Part shown: positions 1 through 6,327 of the stretch, one piece after another | Layout: every line of letters begins with the position of its first letter | Numbering within the stretch: position 1 is the first letter of the stretch | The notes under the pieces: generated by a model | Databases searched by the model: none | The model's input: the letters and a program-made list of their open reading frames with translations, nothing else | Told to the model about the DNA's origin: nothing | Assembly: GCF_937875145.1 (NCBI RefSeq) | Contig: NZ_CALNCS010000156.1 | Span: 1-8,389, forward strand | DNA from: Alkalibaculum bacchi | Lineage (GTDB): Bacteria; Bacillota; Clostridia; Eubacteriales; Alkalibacteraceae | Direction: 5' to 3' | DNA: 8,389 nt | Made by a program: the position numbers and the translations under genes

Positions 1-17
1 CATTTATCAAGGCTAAT

Positions 18-22
18 CCTCC
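18..22 (-). promoter_or_regulatory. Candidate ribosome binding site for a gene leaving the left edge
   Basis: On the minus strand a GGAGG at 22-18 is followed after 7 nt by TTG (10-8) and after 14 nt by ATG (3-1). It lies just outside the left end of the 283-bp duplication. It may serve the next minus-strand gene after the exporter, but only a few codons are visible and the frame cannot be decided. Confidence 0.3.
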
Positions 23-304
23 GGAAGATTCCCTCATAATATAGAACGTTCTGTTTATATAAAATGATTGAGGTTATCGAAACTTTTTATTACTTTTTAT
101 TCCTATACAGGGATAATAATAATTATATTGACTTGTATTTGTTTGCCTGAAAGTCAAATACTTGCTTATAGTGGCATGAATTTTGCAGTAATACTTCTTG
201 AGGACCATCTTCAATTATTTCCCCATCCTCTATTACAAGTATTCGTGTTGAAAATTATATATTAGGCAATCGGTGGGATGTAAATAATGCAGTTTCTCCA
301 TTAC
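22..304. repeat. Tandem direct repeat, copy 1 (283-bp unit)
   Basis: This stretch is repeated immediately to the right, at about 305-587, with an offset of 282-284 bases. Both copies begin with GGAAGATTCCCTC, share a CCTATACAGGG block and the segment from TTGACTTGTATTTG onwards, and end near a CCATTAC/CCATCAC block. They differ by scattered substitutions and a few single-base indels, so the duplication is old enough to have diverged. The unit spans the last 59 codons of the ABC exporter gene plus about 100 bp of its 3' flank. Confidence 0.9.
123..304 (-). pseudogene. Duplicated C-terminal fragment of the ABC exporter, with internal stop
   Basis: Read on the minus strand, this is a second copy of the exporter's last 59 codons, in the same frame and ending at an equivalent TAA (125-123). 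It includes the H-loop (FTSHRL), then STRILVIEDGEIIEDG and the closing FDFQANKYKSI. A lysine codon AAA in the intact gene is TAA here (257-255), which breaks the frame; other changes give NGETAL for DGKTVL and SCHYKQV for SSRYKQL. It starts abruptly at the duplication junction and has no start codon or Walker motifs, so it cannot make a functional ATPase. It is a by-product of the tandem duplication rather than a gene. Confidence 0.85.
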
Positions 305-587
305 GGAAGATTCCCTCATTATATAAAACGTTCTGTTATATCTAAAATGATTGAGGTTATAAAAACTTTTTATTACTTTTTTATTCCTATACAGGGTAAT
401 AATAATTATATTGACTTGTATTTGTTTGCTTGGAAGTCAAATAATTGCTTATAGCGGCTTGAATTTTGCAATAGTACTTCTTGGGGACCATCTTCAATTA
501 TTTCCCCATCCTCTATTACAAGTATTCGTGTTGAAAGTTTTATATTAGACAATCGGTGTGATGTAAATAATACTGTTTTTCCATCAC
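305..587. repeat. Tandem direct repeat, copy 2 (overlaps 3' end of intact exporter gene)
   Basis: This is the right-hand copy of the 283-bp unit. Its right part is the functional 3' end of the ABC exporter gene (stop at 408-406) and its left part is that gene's 3' flank. Homology to copy 1 fades after the CCATCAC at about 580-587, where copy 1 instead runs into the start of copy 2. Confidence 0.9.
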
Positions 588-2211
588 AAAAGTATTGAAG
601 TCTTTGAAATAATCGATCTTCAGCTTCTGGATCAAGAGACGAAGACGGTTCATCTAGAATTAAAATCTGACTATTTCGGTAAAAAGTTCGACTTAACGAA
701 ATCATTTGCTGCTCACCGATTGACATTTCAGCTCCAGTCTCTTTAAATAATTTTGAAATATATGTATCAAGCCCGTTATATAATTTATTATAGACAGCAC
801 TTGCACCAGCATTTTTTAAAGCTTCATGCATTTCATATTCATTTTCTTTTTTATTTATATTAGATAGATTGAAATCTTCCCTTAATGTAAAAGCATAATT
901 TTCTGCATTTTGAAAATAACAACAAAACGCCTCATGTAAACTCGCATTATTATAGTCTTTTATATTTATACCATTAATTAAAATTAAGCCTTGTGTTGGG
1001 ACATAAAAACGAAGAAGAAGTTTTATTATAGTACTTTTACCCGAACCATTTATACCTACTAGGGCCACTCTCTCTCCCTTATGAATTTTAAAATTTATAC
1101 CCTTTAATACAAAAGCTTCTGTATTAGGATATGCAAACCACACATCTCTAAATTCTATCGATTCTATGCTTTCCAAAAGAATAGTTCCTGATTCTATATT
1201 GGTTCTTGGTAAATTTTCAATTTCACGAATATTCTCTATTCTTAGTCTGTTATCATAAAGTGTAGAAATCATCACAATTATAGTTGATATAGAATACAAT
1301 AACTGTGTTATTAATCCACTATATAAAGAATAATCACCTATTGTGAGATACCCCTCTATTATATTTAAAACAACATCTATCAAAATAGTAATAGATAATA
1401 TTACAGGTACGCACGTAAATATAGTTGTGGAAATAGTTCTACTTTTTACCTTTTTCTTCTTTTCCTCAAACAAATTACGCCATAAAGATATGTATTTATT
1501 TTTGAAAATATTAGCTAAGTTATGTAGTCTAATATCTTGTGAAAACACTTTACTAGTCGCTGTCCTAAAATAATAATCTTTTTCTCTTTGCCCACTAATT
1601 TGCTCTATATCAAGTAAGTAAATTAATTTGGTGTAATAAGTAATAATAAACGCAGAAGGGAAAGCAGCTATAGTTAACACCAAGCAATAAATCCAGTTAC
1701 TATTTAATAGTAATGTAAATGCAATAAGAAAGGAAATCGTAGTGCTTAGAAAGCTTATTGAGCTTCTTAATATGCTAGATACAACATAAGTGTTGTTAAC
1801 GGCCAGAGCCAATTTATCATATGATTTCGGATTATCAAATAGTTCTATATCCGAGTTTAATGCTACATCTATAATCTTTGCAGTTATAATTCCATTCACA
1901 CTTTCAGTAAGCATTCCCTCTACATAAGAGTCAAATTTGCCATTAACAACTTTAAAAACAGTAATTATACCGAATAATATAAACAAATTTATCAAACGCT
2001 CTTTTATTAAATTATTCTGCCCTAATACTAAAGTATCAAGAATTTCCTTGCTTAGATAGATTGCTATTATCTCCATTATAGGTGTCAATAATCTAAACAA
2101 GAAACTTGTTAAAGTATAAAATTTAGATGCTTTCCAAGATAAAGAAAGACAATATCTTAAGGACTGTGTAAAACCTTTTATGTTTAAAATAGCAGTATTT
2201 TTTTTATTCAT
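406..2211 (-). CDS. ABC exporter half-transporter (fused permease and ATPase), probable peptide exporter
   Basis: This is a membrane exporter subunit expected to dimerise and use ATP to move a substrate, probably a peptide, out of the cell. In 601-aa numbering, about six hydrophobic segments lie in residues 32-316 and an ATPase domain in 350-601. The ATPase has Walker A GINGSGKST (386-394), a Q-loop glutamine (434), a variant signature MSIGE (496-500), Walker B ILILD with catalytic Glu (516-521), D-loop SSLD and H-loop His 552. There is no N-terminal C39 peptidase domain, so any leader removal needs a separate protease; the M16 gene just upstream is the obvious candidate. An ATG 10 codons further out (2241) is possible, but the ATG at 2211 has AGGGGG 5 nt before it and the outer one has no such site. 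The last 59 codons are duplicated downstream. Substrate is inferred from context only. Confidence 0.88.
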   Translation of the reverse strand: MNKKNTAILNIKGFTQSLRYCLSLSWKASKFYTLTSFLFRLLTPIMEIIAIYLSKEILDTLVLGQNNLIKERLINLFILFGIITVFKVVNGKFDSYVEGMLTESVNGIITAKIIDVALNSDIELFDNPKSYDKLALAVNNTYVVSSILRSSISFLSTTISFLIAFTLLLNSNWIYCLVLTIAAFPSAFIITYYTKLIYLLDIEQISGQREKDYYFRTATSKVFSQDIRLHNLANIFKNKYISLWRNLFEEKKKKVKSRTISTTIFTCVPVILSITILIDVVLNIIEGYLTIGDYSLYSGLITQLLYSISTIIVMISTLYDNRLRIENIREIENLPRTNIESGTILLESIESIEFRDVWFAYPNTEAFVLKGINFKIHKGERVALVGINGSGKSTIIKLLLRFYVPTQGLILINGINIKDYNNASLHEAFCCYFQNAENYAFTLREDFNLSNINKKENEYEMHEALKNAGASAVYNKLYNGLDTYISKLFKETGAEMSIGEQQMISLSRTFYRNSQILILDEPSSSLDPEAEDRLFQRLQYFCDGKTVLFTSHRLSNIKLSTRILVIEDGEIIEDGPQEVLLQNSSRYKQLFDFQANKYKSI

Positions 2212-2251
2212 AGTAACCCCCTGATTTTCTATTTGGTTCATCTGGTTTAAC

Positions 2252-3421
2252 TTATAAATTTATTGGTTTACTTTGATATAACCAACAATATAAAACATCT
2301 ATGATTTCAAAAAGCTGCAGGTTATACAAACATTCCAAGTATTTTTCTTTGTCATATATTGGTTCACCATAAAGAAAATTATTTCTTAGCTCATCACTTA
2401 TAACACATGCATTTAATTGCGGTGTATGTTTAATAAAGTCTATATACTCATTTAAAATATTTGTCATTACTCCCGGAAGTATATTCTTTATAAAATAATA
2501 TAGCTTAATAAAAAAAGAATCATTAAACAATATATTCTGTCCCTTTATTGCAATACAAATATAATTAAATTTACCTAATATACGTATTTTTGTTATATTA
2601 CATGATGTTTTAAGATTAAAATATTCTTCCAAATAATCCTCTATAATGTTGTCCAATACCATAAGTGCAAAATCTTCAACAACTCTGTTATATAGCGATA
2701 AATGTACATAAGAGTTCTCTATATAAATTTTTGAACCATTACTGTTTATGTTAAATATACTACTTTTTTTTAATACATGAAATTGTTTTATACGGGTTTC
2801 AGATTTTTGCCAAATAGATTTTCCTTTTAAATCGTTAAAAACACTTTTCACATTATTTTGTATGCTATTAAAATCAACAGGACCAACAACAAAAATGAAC
2901 ATAGAAGCGCTATGATAATTTAATTTATGAAATAGAACTGTATCATCAAAAGTAGCTTTTGAAATAAAATCTTTCGTTCCAATTGGTTGAGATAAAGGCA
3001 TTCCTTTTTTTAAGAAGATAGCCTGTATATTTTGAAGATCTGTTTTAGATTTTAAATATTCAAATTCGAATTCAATATCTCTTCTAACAGTTTCCAAATA
3101 ATCACACGATAAGTATCGTCCGTTAATAATATTTTCCAGAATTATAAAAGCTTCTTCAATTATATTCATATCATTTACACATTCAATTTCAAAGGATGTA
3201 TAGTCAAAACTTGTTGTACCTAAGAGTCTATACTTGCTTATAAACTGGACATCATTTTTTAATGCTTCAATTAACATATGCTCTAAAAAATGGGCTACTC
3301 CTTTTTTTTCATTATCACAGTTTGCACCTACGCTGATAAGTAGATTAATACAGACCGTTTTAGTATCCGCAACATGGATACACTCTAAATCTAGATTATT
3401 TATTAGAAGTTTTTTTATCAT
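2252..3421 (-). CDS. M16 family zinc peptidase (AlbF-like)
   Basis: This is a predicted zinc-dependent peptidase of the pitrilysin/M16 clan, whose small members often process short peptides. The inverted zinc motif HFLEH is at residues 44-48, and a cluster of acidic residues in the DIEFEFEY segment (Glu 117, 119 or 121) sits about where the third zinc ligand is expected, roughly 70-75 residues on. The total of 389 aa matches a protein of two M16 half-domains, such as the AlbE/AlbF proteins of the subtilosin cluster (about 390-430 aa). No signal peptide or membrane helix is seen, so it should act in the cytoplasm. Its stop lies 40 bp before the exporter's preferred start, so the two are very likely co-transcribed and act on the same peptide. 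AAGGA lies about 15 nt before the ATG, a rather long spacing. Family assignment is firm; substrate is unknown. Confidence 0.85.
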   Translation of the reverse strand: MIKKLLINNLDLECIHVADTKTVCINLLISVGANCDNEKKGVAHFLEHMLIEALKNDVQFISKYRLLGTTSFDYTSFEIECVNDMNIIEEAFIILENIINGRYLSCDYLETVRRDIEFEFEYLKSKTDLQNIQAIFLKKGMPLSQPIGTKDFISKATFDDTVLFHKLNYHSASMFIFVVGPVDFNSIQNNVKSVFNDLKGKSIWQKSETRIKQFHVLKKSSIFNINSNGSKIYIENSYVHLSLYNRVVEDFALMVLDNIIEDYLEEYFNLKTSCNITKIRILGKFNYICIAIKGQNILFNDSFFIKLYYFIKNILPGVMTNILNEYIDFIKHTPQLNACVISDELRNNFLYGEPIYDKEKYLECLYNLQLFEIIDVLYCWLYQSKPINL

Positions 3422-3580
3422 AATAAATTACCATCTTCCTTAAATTATATTGGATCATTATTTTAATTTCTCTTGGCTTAATTCTAACAAAGAATAATTA
3501 CTCTTACAATCTGATATCCATAGCACTCACCCGTTAAATCTGCACCGAAGTGGTTAAATCTGTAATATTACATACATATT
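3422..3580 (-). other. Probable 5' leader of the M16-exporter operon
   Basis: Transcription from the promoter at 3581-3609 would give an untranslated leader of about 150 nt before the M16 start. It contains a short direct repeat GTTAAATCTG (about 3532-3541 and 3553-3562) and the possible 22-codon ORF. I see no recognised riboswitch and no strong hairpin. Confidence 0.35.
3458..3526 (-). CDS. Possible 22-codon leader ORF before the M16 gene (GTG start)
   Basis: Within the transcribed leader of the M16 gene, a GTG directly after an in-frame TGA opens a frame of 22 codons reading (M)LWISDCKSNYSLLELSQ... and ending in EKLK, with stop at 3460-3458. A weak GGGTGAG purine stretch precedes it. It ends 36 bp before the peptidase start. 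It resembles nothing I recognise; it could be a leader peptide, the remains of a precursor peptide gene, or chance. Confidence 0.2.
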   Translation of the reverse strand: MLWISDCKSNYSLLELSQEKLK

Positions 3581-3609
3581 AATATATTAAAAATGCTATG
3601 GGCTGTCAG
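3581..3609 (-). promoter_or_regulatory. Sigma-A-like promoter for the M16-exporter operon
   Basis: On the minus strand, CTGACA (3609-3604) and TATATT (3586-3581) are separated by exactly 17 nt. Each box has one mismatch from consensus. It points at the M16 gene and is the best promoter in this intergenic stretch. Confidence 0.6.
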
Positions 3610-3621
3610 TTGTATTTTTAG

Positions 3622-3732
3622 TTATTTATTCTTACATAGAAGTGTTTGCTGCCACCAGTACAAAATTTCAAACCAACTATCTGATTTCAGACGTTTTTTG
3701 AATATTAGGTGATTATTTAATAACGACAACAT
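3622..3732 (-). CDS. Small ORF of 36 codons, hypothetical
   Basis: An ATG at 3732 opens 36 codons ending in TAA at 3624-3622, just before the M16 operon promoter. The product starts MLSLLNNH, has a basic KKRLK stretch, and ends with an aromatic tail SWFEILYWWQQ followed by a single Cys and CKNK. There is no good ribosome binding site directly upstream. The same frame stays open for seven codons before the ATG, so it may be the tail of a decayed gene instead. It is the only short ORF here with a peptide-like tail next to a peptidase/exporter pair, but a precursor role is speculation. Confidence 0.25.
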   Translation of the reverse strand: MLSLLNNHLIFKKRLKSDSWFEILYWWQQTLLCKNK

Positions 3733-3801
3733 AATATATTTAGCTGGATTAGATTAGTCTGCGTATTTCCTTCGTTATAGCTAGCTTGCTTCTTAAAAGT
3801 G

Positions 3802-3842
3802 TAAAACTCCTGTAAGTCGGTTTAAGACTGACAGGAGTTTTA
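3802..3842. terminator. Strong hairpin, probable bidirectional terminator
   Basis: A 12-bp perfect stem pairs 3802-3813 (TAAAACTCCTGT) with 3831-3842 (ACAGGAGTTTTA). After one mismatch the stem continues with AGTC (3815-3818) against GACT (3826-3829) around a 7-nt loop. T-rich runs follow on both strands, TTTTATTTTA on plus and TTTTACACTTTT on minus. It begins at the final stop of the decayed minus-strand frame 3840-4118, so it was probably that gene's terminator. Confidence 0.65.
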
Positions 3843-4118
3843 TTTTAATCGAATAGCTAACCTTTTCAATATTTTATTTGCAAGATATTTTTCAAGTCCT
3901 ACAAGAATTCCATTTCCTATATAATTTGTGATATCTATACTTTACTTCTATACCTGATAACTAACTCTATCTGAATTCTCAACATGATGATAGTTATCAT
4001 ACAGTTTATCATGGTTATCTCCTATATATTCTGATACTTCATAGAATATATCATCGAAAAACTTGTCCACAATAACATCTTTATTCTCTGAATAAATAAA
4101 CCCCTGTAATAAGACAAT
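3840..4118 (-). pseudogene. Decayed gene fragment with two adjacent internal stops
   Basis: One minus-strand frame reads like protein over 93 codons. The first 56 codons include DKFFDDIFYEVSEYIGDNHD and DRVSYQV. Then come TAG (3950-3948), Lys and TAA (3944-3942), followed in the same frame by SIDITNYIGNGILVGLEKYL and a basic end IRLK, with a stop at 3842-3840. Neither part has an ATG start. The final stop falls on the terminator hairpin, as expected for a real gene end. A stop at 4121-4119 bounds the frame upstream. I do not recognise the family; it is probably the 3' end of a lost gene, though chance open frame in AT-rich DNA is possible. Confidence 0.45.
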
Positions 4119-4129
4119 TTACAGAGGAG
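4101..4129 (-). terminator. Possible weak terminator after the XRE-ImmA gene
   Basis: On the minus strand CCTCTGTAA and TTACAGGGG form a 9-bp stem with one mismatch around a short loop, followed by TTTATTTATT. It lies about 65 nt after the stop of the XRE-ImmA gene. The T-run is imperfect, so termination may be weak. Confidence 0.4.
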
Positions 4130-4191
4130 AAACTAGCGGTTCATGCACCATAATACATTGGGAAAATTATTTATTGGTATTGTTATATTTC

Positions 4192-5403
4192 TTATTCATT
4201 ACCTTCATCCTCATCATAGAGAGGCTTGAGCTGTATAATTTTGGGTTTACTCTCCTCGAAATATAATGTTCCCTCTTTTAGATGGAGAAGTTCCTCAATA
4301 TCCTGTCGATAAAGTGTAATTCCATGCTGTTTAAACGTCTGCAGTATAGTTTTGGAGTCAAGTATATCTTCTTTTATAAGAAGGTCTATTGCCCCCTGAA
4401 ATATATTTTCATTTAATTTGTATGCTACATCACCTGGTTCTTTTCTACGCCACCCATTCTTGGAAATCTGTCTCATTAAATATTGGAACTGATTATCAGT
4501 AATTATCCCAAGTTGGTTAGTTCTATATACCATTGCTTGAATGGATGCTTTCCATTTTTTCTTAAGAAATTGATAATATTTCAAATCAGTTGGATATGCC
4601 TGTACATCTTTGCCAAAGCTACTTCTAGGAAGTAATACGGCACTAGCGAACATATTTGCTTGTTTCTCGCGAGCTTTGAATTCTTCTTTAGTAATTAGTT
4701 CGAGATTTTCACTCCATGGATGAAGTAATATATGTCCAAGTTCATGAGCCATATCAAATAGAATTCTTCCTTCTGGTTTACTTCCTAGAGCAATAGCTAT
4801 GAAATACATATCTTGGTTGTCAACGGTAGTCCTTTGACTAAAAGCATCAATCTTATCATCTAGTGTATCAAATCCCGTCATAATAATACCATTCTTCTCC
4901 AAGATGAATTGCAGGTTTTTAATTGGATTATCTCCTAGTCCCCAGATCTCTCTAACATGTTCTGCAATTAATTCTATTTGTAACTGGGTTTCTTCTAGCC
5001 CCTTATCATCAAATTCATCATCAGTACCATCAAATTCCACGTCAGGTAGGTTAAGAGGTGGAAAGTCAATGTATTCATATAACACCTCATAAATTTTGGC
5101 TACATAATCCAATTTAATGCTTTGAGCAGTACGGCTCATTTTTGTTGCAGTTGTTAATGATCTGAAGTAAGTAACATCTGTTATTGTTTCAAATGTATCT
5201 TTCTGAAAGAAAAAATCATAAGGAAAATTCAATGTAGATGCTAGTTTCTGTACACGCATGTGTTCAGGTATATTCTTTTCATTTTCATATAGTGAGATTG
5301 ATTGCTTACTAATTTCTGTTCTATTAGCTAGCTCTGTAAGTGTTAATCCCCTAAACAGTCTAGCGTTTTTTAAGCGCTTACCGTTAAATATTTTTTTGTC
5401 CAT
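4192..5403 (-). CDS. XRE helix-turn-helix regulator fused to ImmA/IrrE zinc peptidase
   Basis: This is a two-domain cytoplasmic protein that probably binds DNA and, when triggered, cleaves a protein partner such as a repressor or antitoxin. Residues 7-62 form an XRE domain (RLKNARLFRGLTLTELA, then ISKQSISLYENEKNIP). Residues about 195-260 form an ImmA/IrrE (COG2856-type) domain with HELGH at 220-224; Glu 246 in the REKQANMFASAVLLP segment is a candidate third zinc ligand. Most relatives read EAN where this has QAN, so the exact ligand is uncertain. The region after 320 is family-specific, and the C-terminus is very acidic (YDEDEGNE). The start is supported by AGGAG 10 nt before the ATG. It follows the 244-aa gene by 27 bp in the same direction, so they form an operon and probably a functional pair. 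Domains are certain; the target is not known. Confidence 0.9.
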   Translation of the reverse strand: MDKKIFNGKRLKNARLFRGLTLTELANRTEISKQSISLYENEKNIPEHMRVQKLASTLNFPYDFFFQKDTFETITDVTYFRSLTTATKMSRTAQSIKLDYVAKIYEVLYEYIDFPPLNLPDVEFDGTDDEFDDKGLEETQLQIELIAEHVREIWGLGDNPIKNLQFILEKNGIIMTGFDTLDDKIDAFSQRTTVDNQDMYFIAIALGSKPEGRILFDMAHELGHILLHPWSENLELITKEEFKAREKQANMFASAVLLPRSSFGKDVQAYPTDLKYYQFLKKKWKASIQAMVYRTNQLGIITDNQFQYLMRQISKNGWRRKEPGDVAYKLNENIFQGAIDLLIKEDILDSKTILQTFKQHGITLYRQDIEELLHLKEGTLYFEESKPKIIQLKPLYDEDEGNE

Positions 5404-5430
5404 AATTCTTCATCTCCTGATCTTATTTTG

Positions 5431-6165
5431 TCAGGCCTGCTTTGGAACCTCCCGTAATTTAGGAGAAAGTCCAAACTTGTTTGACTTGATAGCCACCAGA
5501 CCTTTTGCTTCATCTTCTGTCTCTTCACTAAGATTTTCATCAAGAAACTCGACATCTGTAAGCCTTGCAAAATCTGGCTTTATATATTCATTAAGAGATG
5601 CCGTTTCGATTGTATTGAATTCCTTATCCATAAACTCTAATTGAATATCTCTGACTTCGTTACTGTCTGTATCATAAGCGATGACATAATGTCGATAACC
5701 CTCAGTTGGGTCAATCATTCCTTCCACAATAGAATTATAGTCACTTTCCAATTCTTCAGCTTCAAATGGATAAAGATCCATAAGGGTTATCTGTTTTACA
5801 GATGCTACATAACTACTATTTTCAATACCCAATATCGTCTGCAAAAAATGGGGTTTATTACGCTGTTTTCTAGGTATGGAACGAAGAGTTTTCTGAGTAG
5901 TAATTGTATATGTAATCTTTTCTTTTCTATCTACAATTATTCTTCCCTGCCAAACATATCTTTTAAAAGGTATAAGTTCAATATCTCCTCCAACTACAAG
6001 GTTTCGGAGATTCTCATTTATACAATCACCACGAAAATGTATAATCGCATTGTTAGTTTCTTTATGATTTTCTCGAAAATACTCCGGTATATCTTCGACA
6101 ATAGCTTTATCAATAGCTCGAACAATTCTACGCATAAGATTTTCATTAATTTTTATACCGTCCAA
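5431..6165 (-). CDS. Uncharacterised 244-aa protein, operon partner of XRE-ImmA
   Basis: I do not recognise this family. The product is soluble, without signal peptide or membrane helix. In 249-aa (ATG) numbering it has a helical N-terminal part (about 13-40), a basic patch around TLRSIPRKQRNKPHF (98-112), a beta-rich middle (about 60-95 and 163-185) and an acidic stretch EFLDENLSEETEDE (211-224) before a basic tail. No nuclease, kinase or NTPase motif is visible. The ATG at 6180 has no ribosome binding site, but the GGAGG within its first codons is 8 nt before a TTG at 6165, which I take as the start. It is the first gene of an operon with the XRE-ImmA protein, which makes it a candidate target, effector or toxin controlled by that peptidase; this is inference from position. 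Confidence 0.75.
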   Translation of the reverse strand: MDGIKINENLMRRIVRAIDKAIVEDIPEYFRENHKETNNAIIHFRGDCINENLRNLVVGGDIELIPFKRYVWQGRIIVDRKEKITYTITTQKTLRSIPRKQRNKPHFLQTILGIENSSYVASVKQITLMDLYPFEAEELESDYNSIVEGMIDPTEGYRHYVIAYDTDSNEVRDIQLEFMDKEFNTIETASLNEYIKPDFARLTDVEFLDENLSEETEDEAKGLVAIKSNKFGLSPKLREVPKQA

Positions 6166-6198
6166 TAGAATTACCTCCATTTCTTTATCTGTTTATTA

Positions 6199-6226
6199 TT
6201 TTTACATATTAATTGAATTTTGTCAA
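6199..6226 (-). promoter_or_regulatory. Promoter for the 244-aa/XRE-ImmA operon
   Basis: A perfect TTGACA (-35) lies at 6226-6221 on the minus strand, with a TAAAAA/TAAAAAT -10-like sequence 16 nt further on (6204-6199). The -10 is poor, which suggests a weak or activated promoter. It is divergent from the methyltransferase promoter about 40 bp away. Confidence 0.5.
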
Positions 6227-6266
6227 GTAGAACTACAAAATACTTTAATACTGTACAAAATATAAG

Positions 6267-6295
6267 TTGATATTATTCGCTAAATGGTATATAAT
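6267..6295 (+). promoter_or_regulatory. Strong sigma-A promoter for the HTH-methyltransferase operon
   Basis: TTGATA (6267-6272) and a perfect TATAAT (6290-6295) are separated by 17 nt. The start of transcription would be near 6302, about 26 nt before the gene. The site is followed by AGGAGG (6315-6320) 7 nt before the ATG at 6328. Confidence 0.8.
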
Positions 6296-6302
6296 CATTA
6301 TA
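6290..6302. promoter_or_regulatory. Perfect palindrome over the -10 box, possible operator
   Basis: TATAAT-C-ATTATA is a perfect 13-bp palindrome that covers the -10 box and runs to the expected transcription start. A direct repeat TGGTATA (6285-6291 and 6309-6315, 24 bp apart) flanks it. A regulator bound here would block the methyltransferase promoter. AT-rich palindromes also arise by chance. Confidence 0.35.
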
Positions 6303-6327
6303 ACTTATTGGTATAGGAGGAAACACT

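Noticed and set aside
43..52. AGAACGTTCT palindrome as a LexA (SOS) box
   Set aside because: It lacks the 4-nt spacer of the Gram-positive box (GAAC-N4-GTTC) and is degraded in the second repeat copy.
68..265. Plus-strand ORF of 65 codons in the left repeat
   Set aside because: It is antisense to the duplicated exporter fragment and has no ribosome binding site; the protein-like frame is on the minus strand.
4143..4229. Plus-strand 28-codon hydrophobic ORF (MHHNTLGKLFIGIVIFLI...) with GAGGAG upstream, like a small toxin
   Set aside because: Spacing from GAGGAG is about 13 nt, no promoter is clear, and its second half is antisense to the end of XRE-ImmA; chance is likelier.
5370..5570. Minus-strand ORF of 66 codons bridging the two operon genes
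   Set aside because: It overlaps both genes in another frame; the gap between them already has the ribosome binding site for XRE-ImmA.
5258..5644. Plus-strand ORF of 128 codons
   Set aside because: It runs antisense across the start of XRE-ImmA and the end of the 244-aa gene, both well supported on minus.
5641..6168. Plus-strand ORF of 175 codons
   Set aside because: It is the antisense shadow of the 244-aa gene, with no ribosome binding site or recognisable motif.
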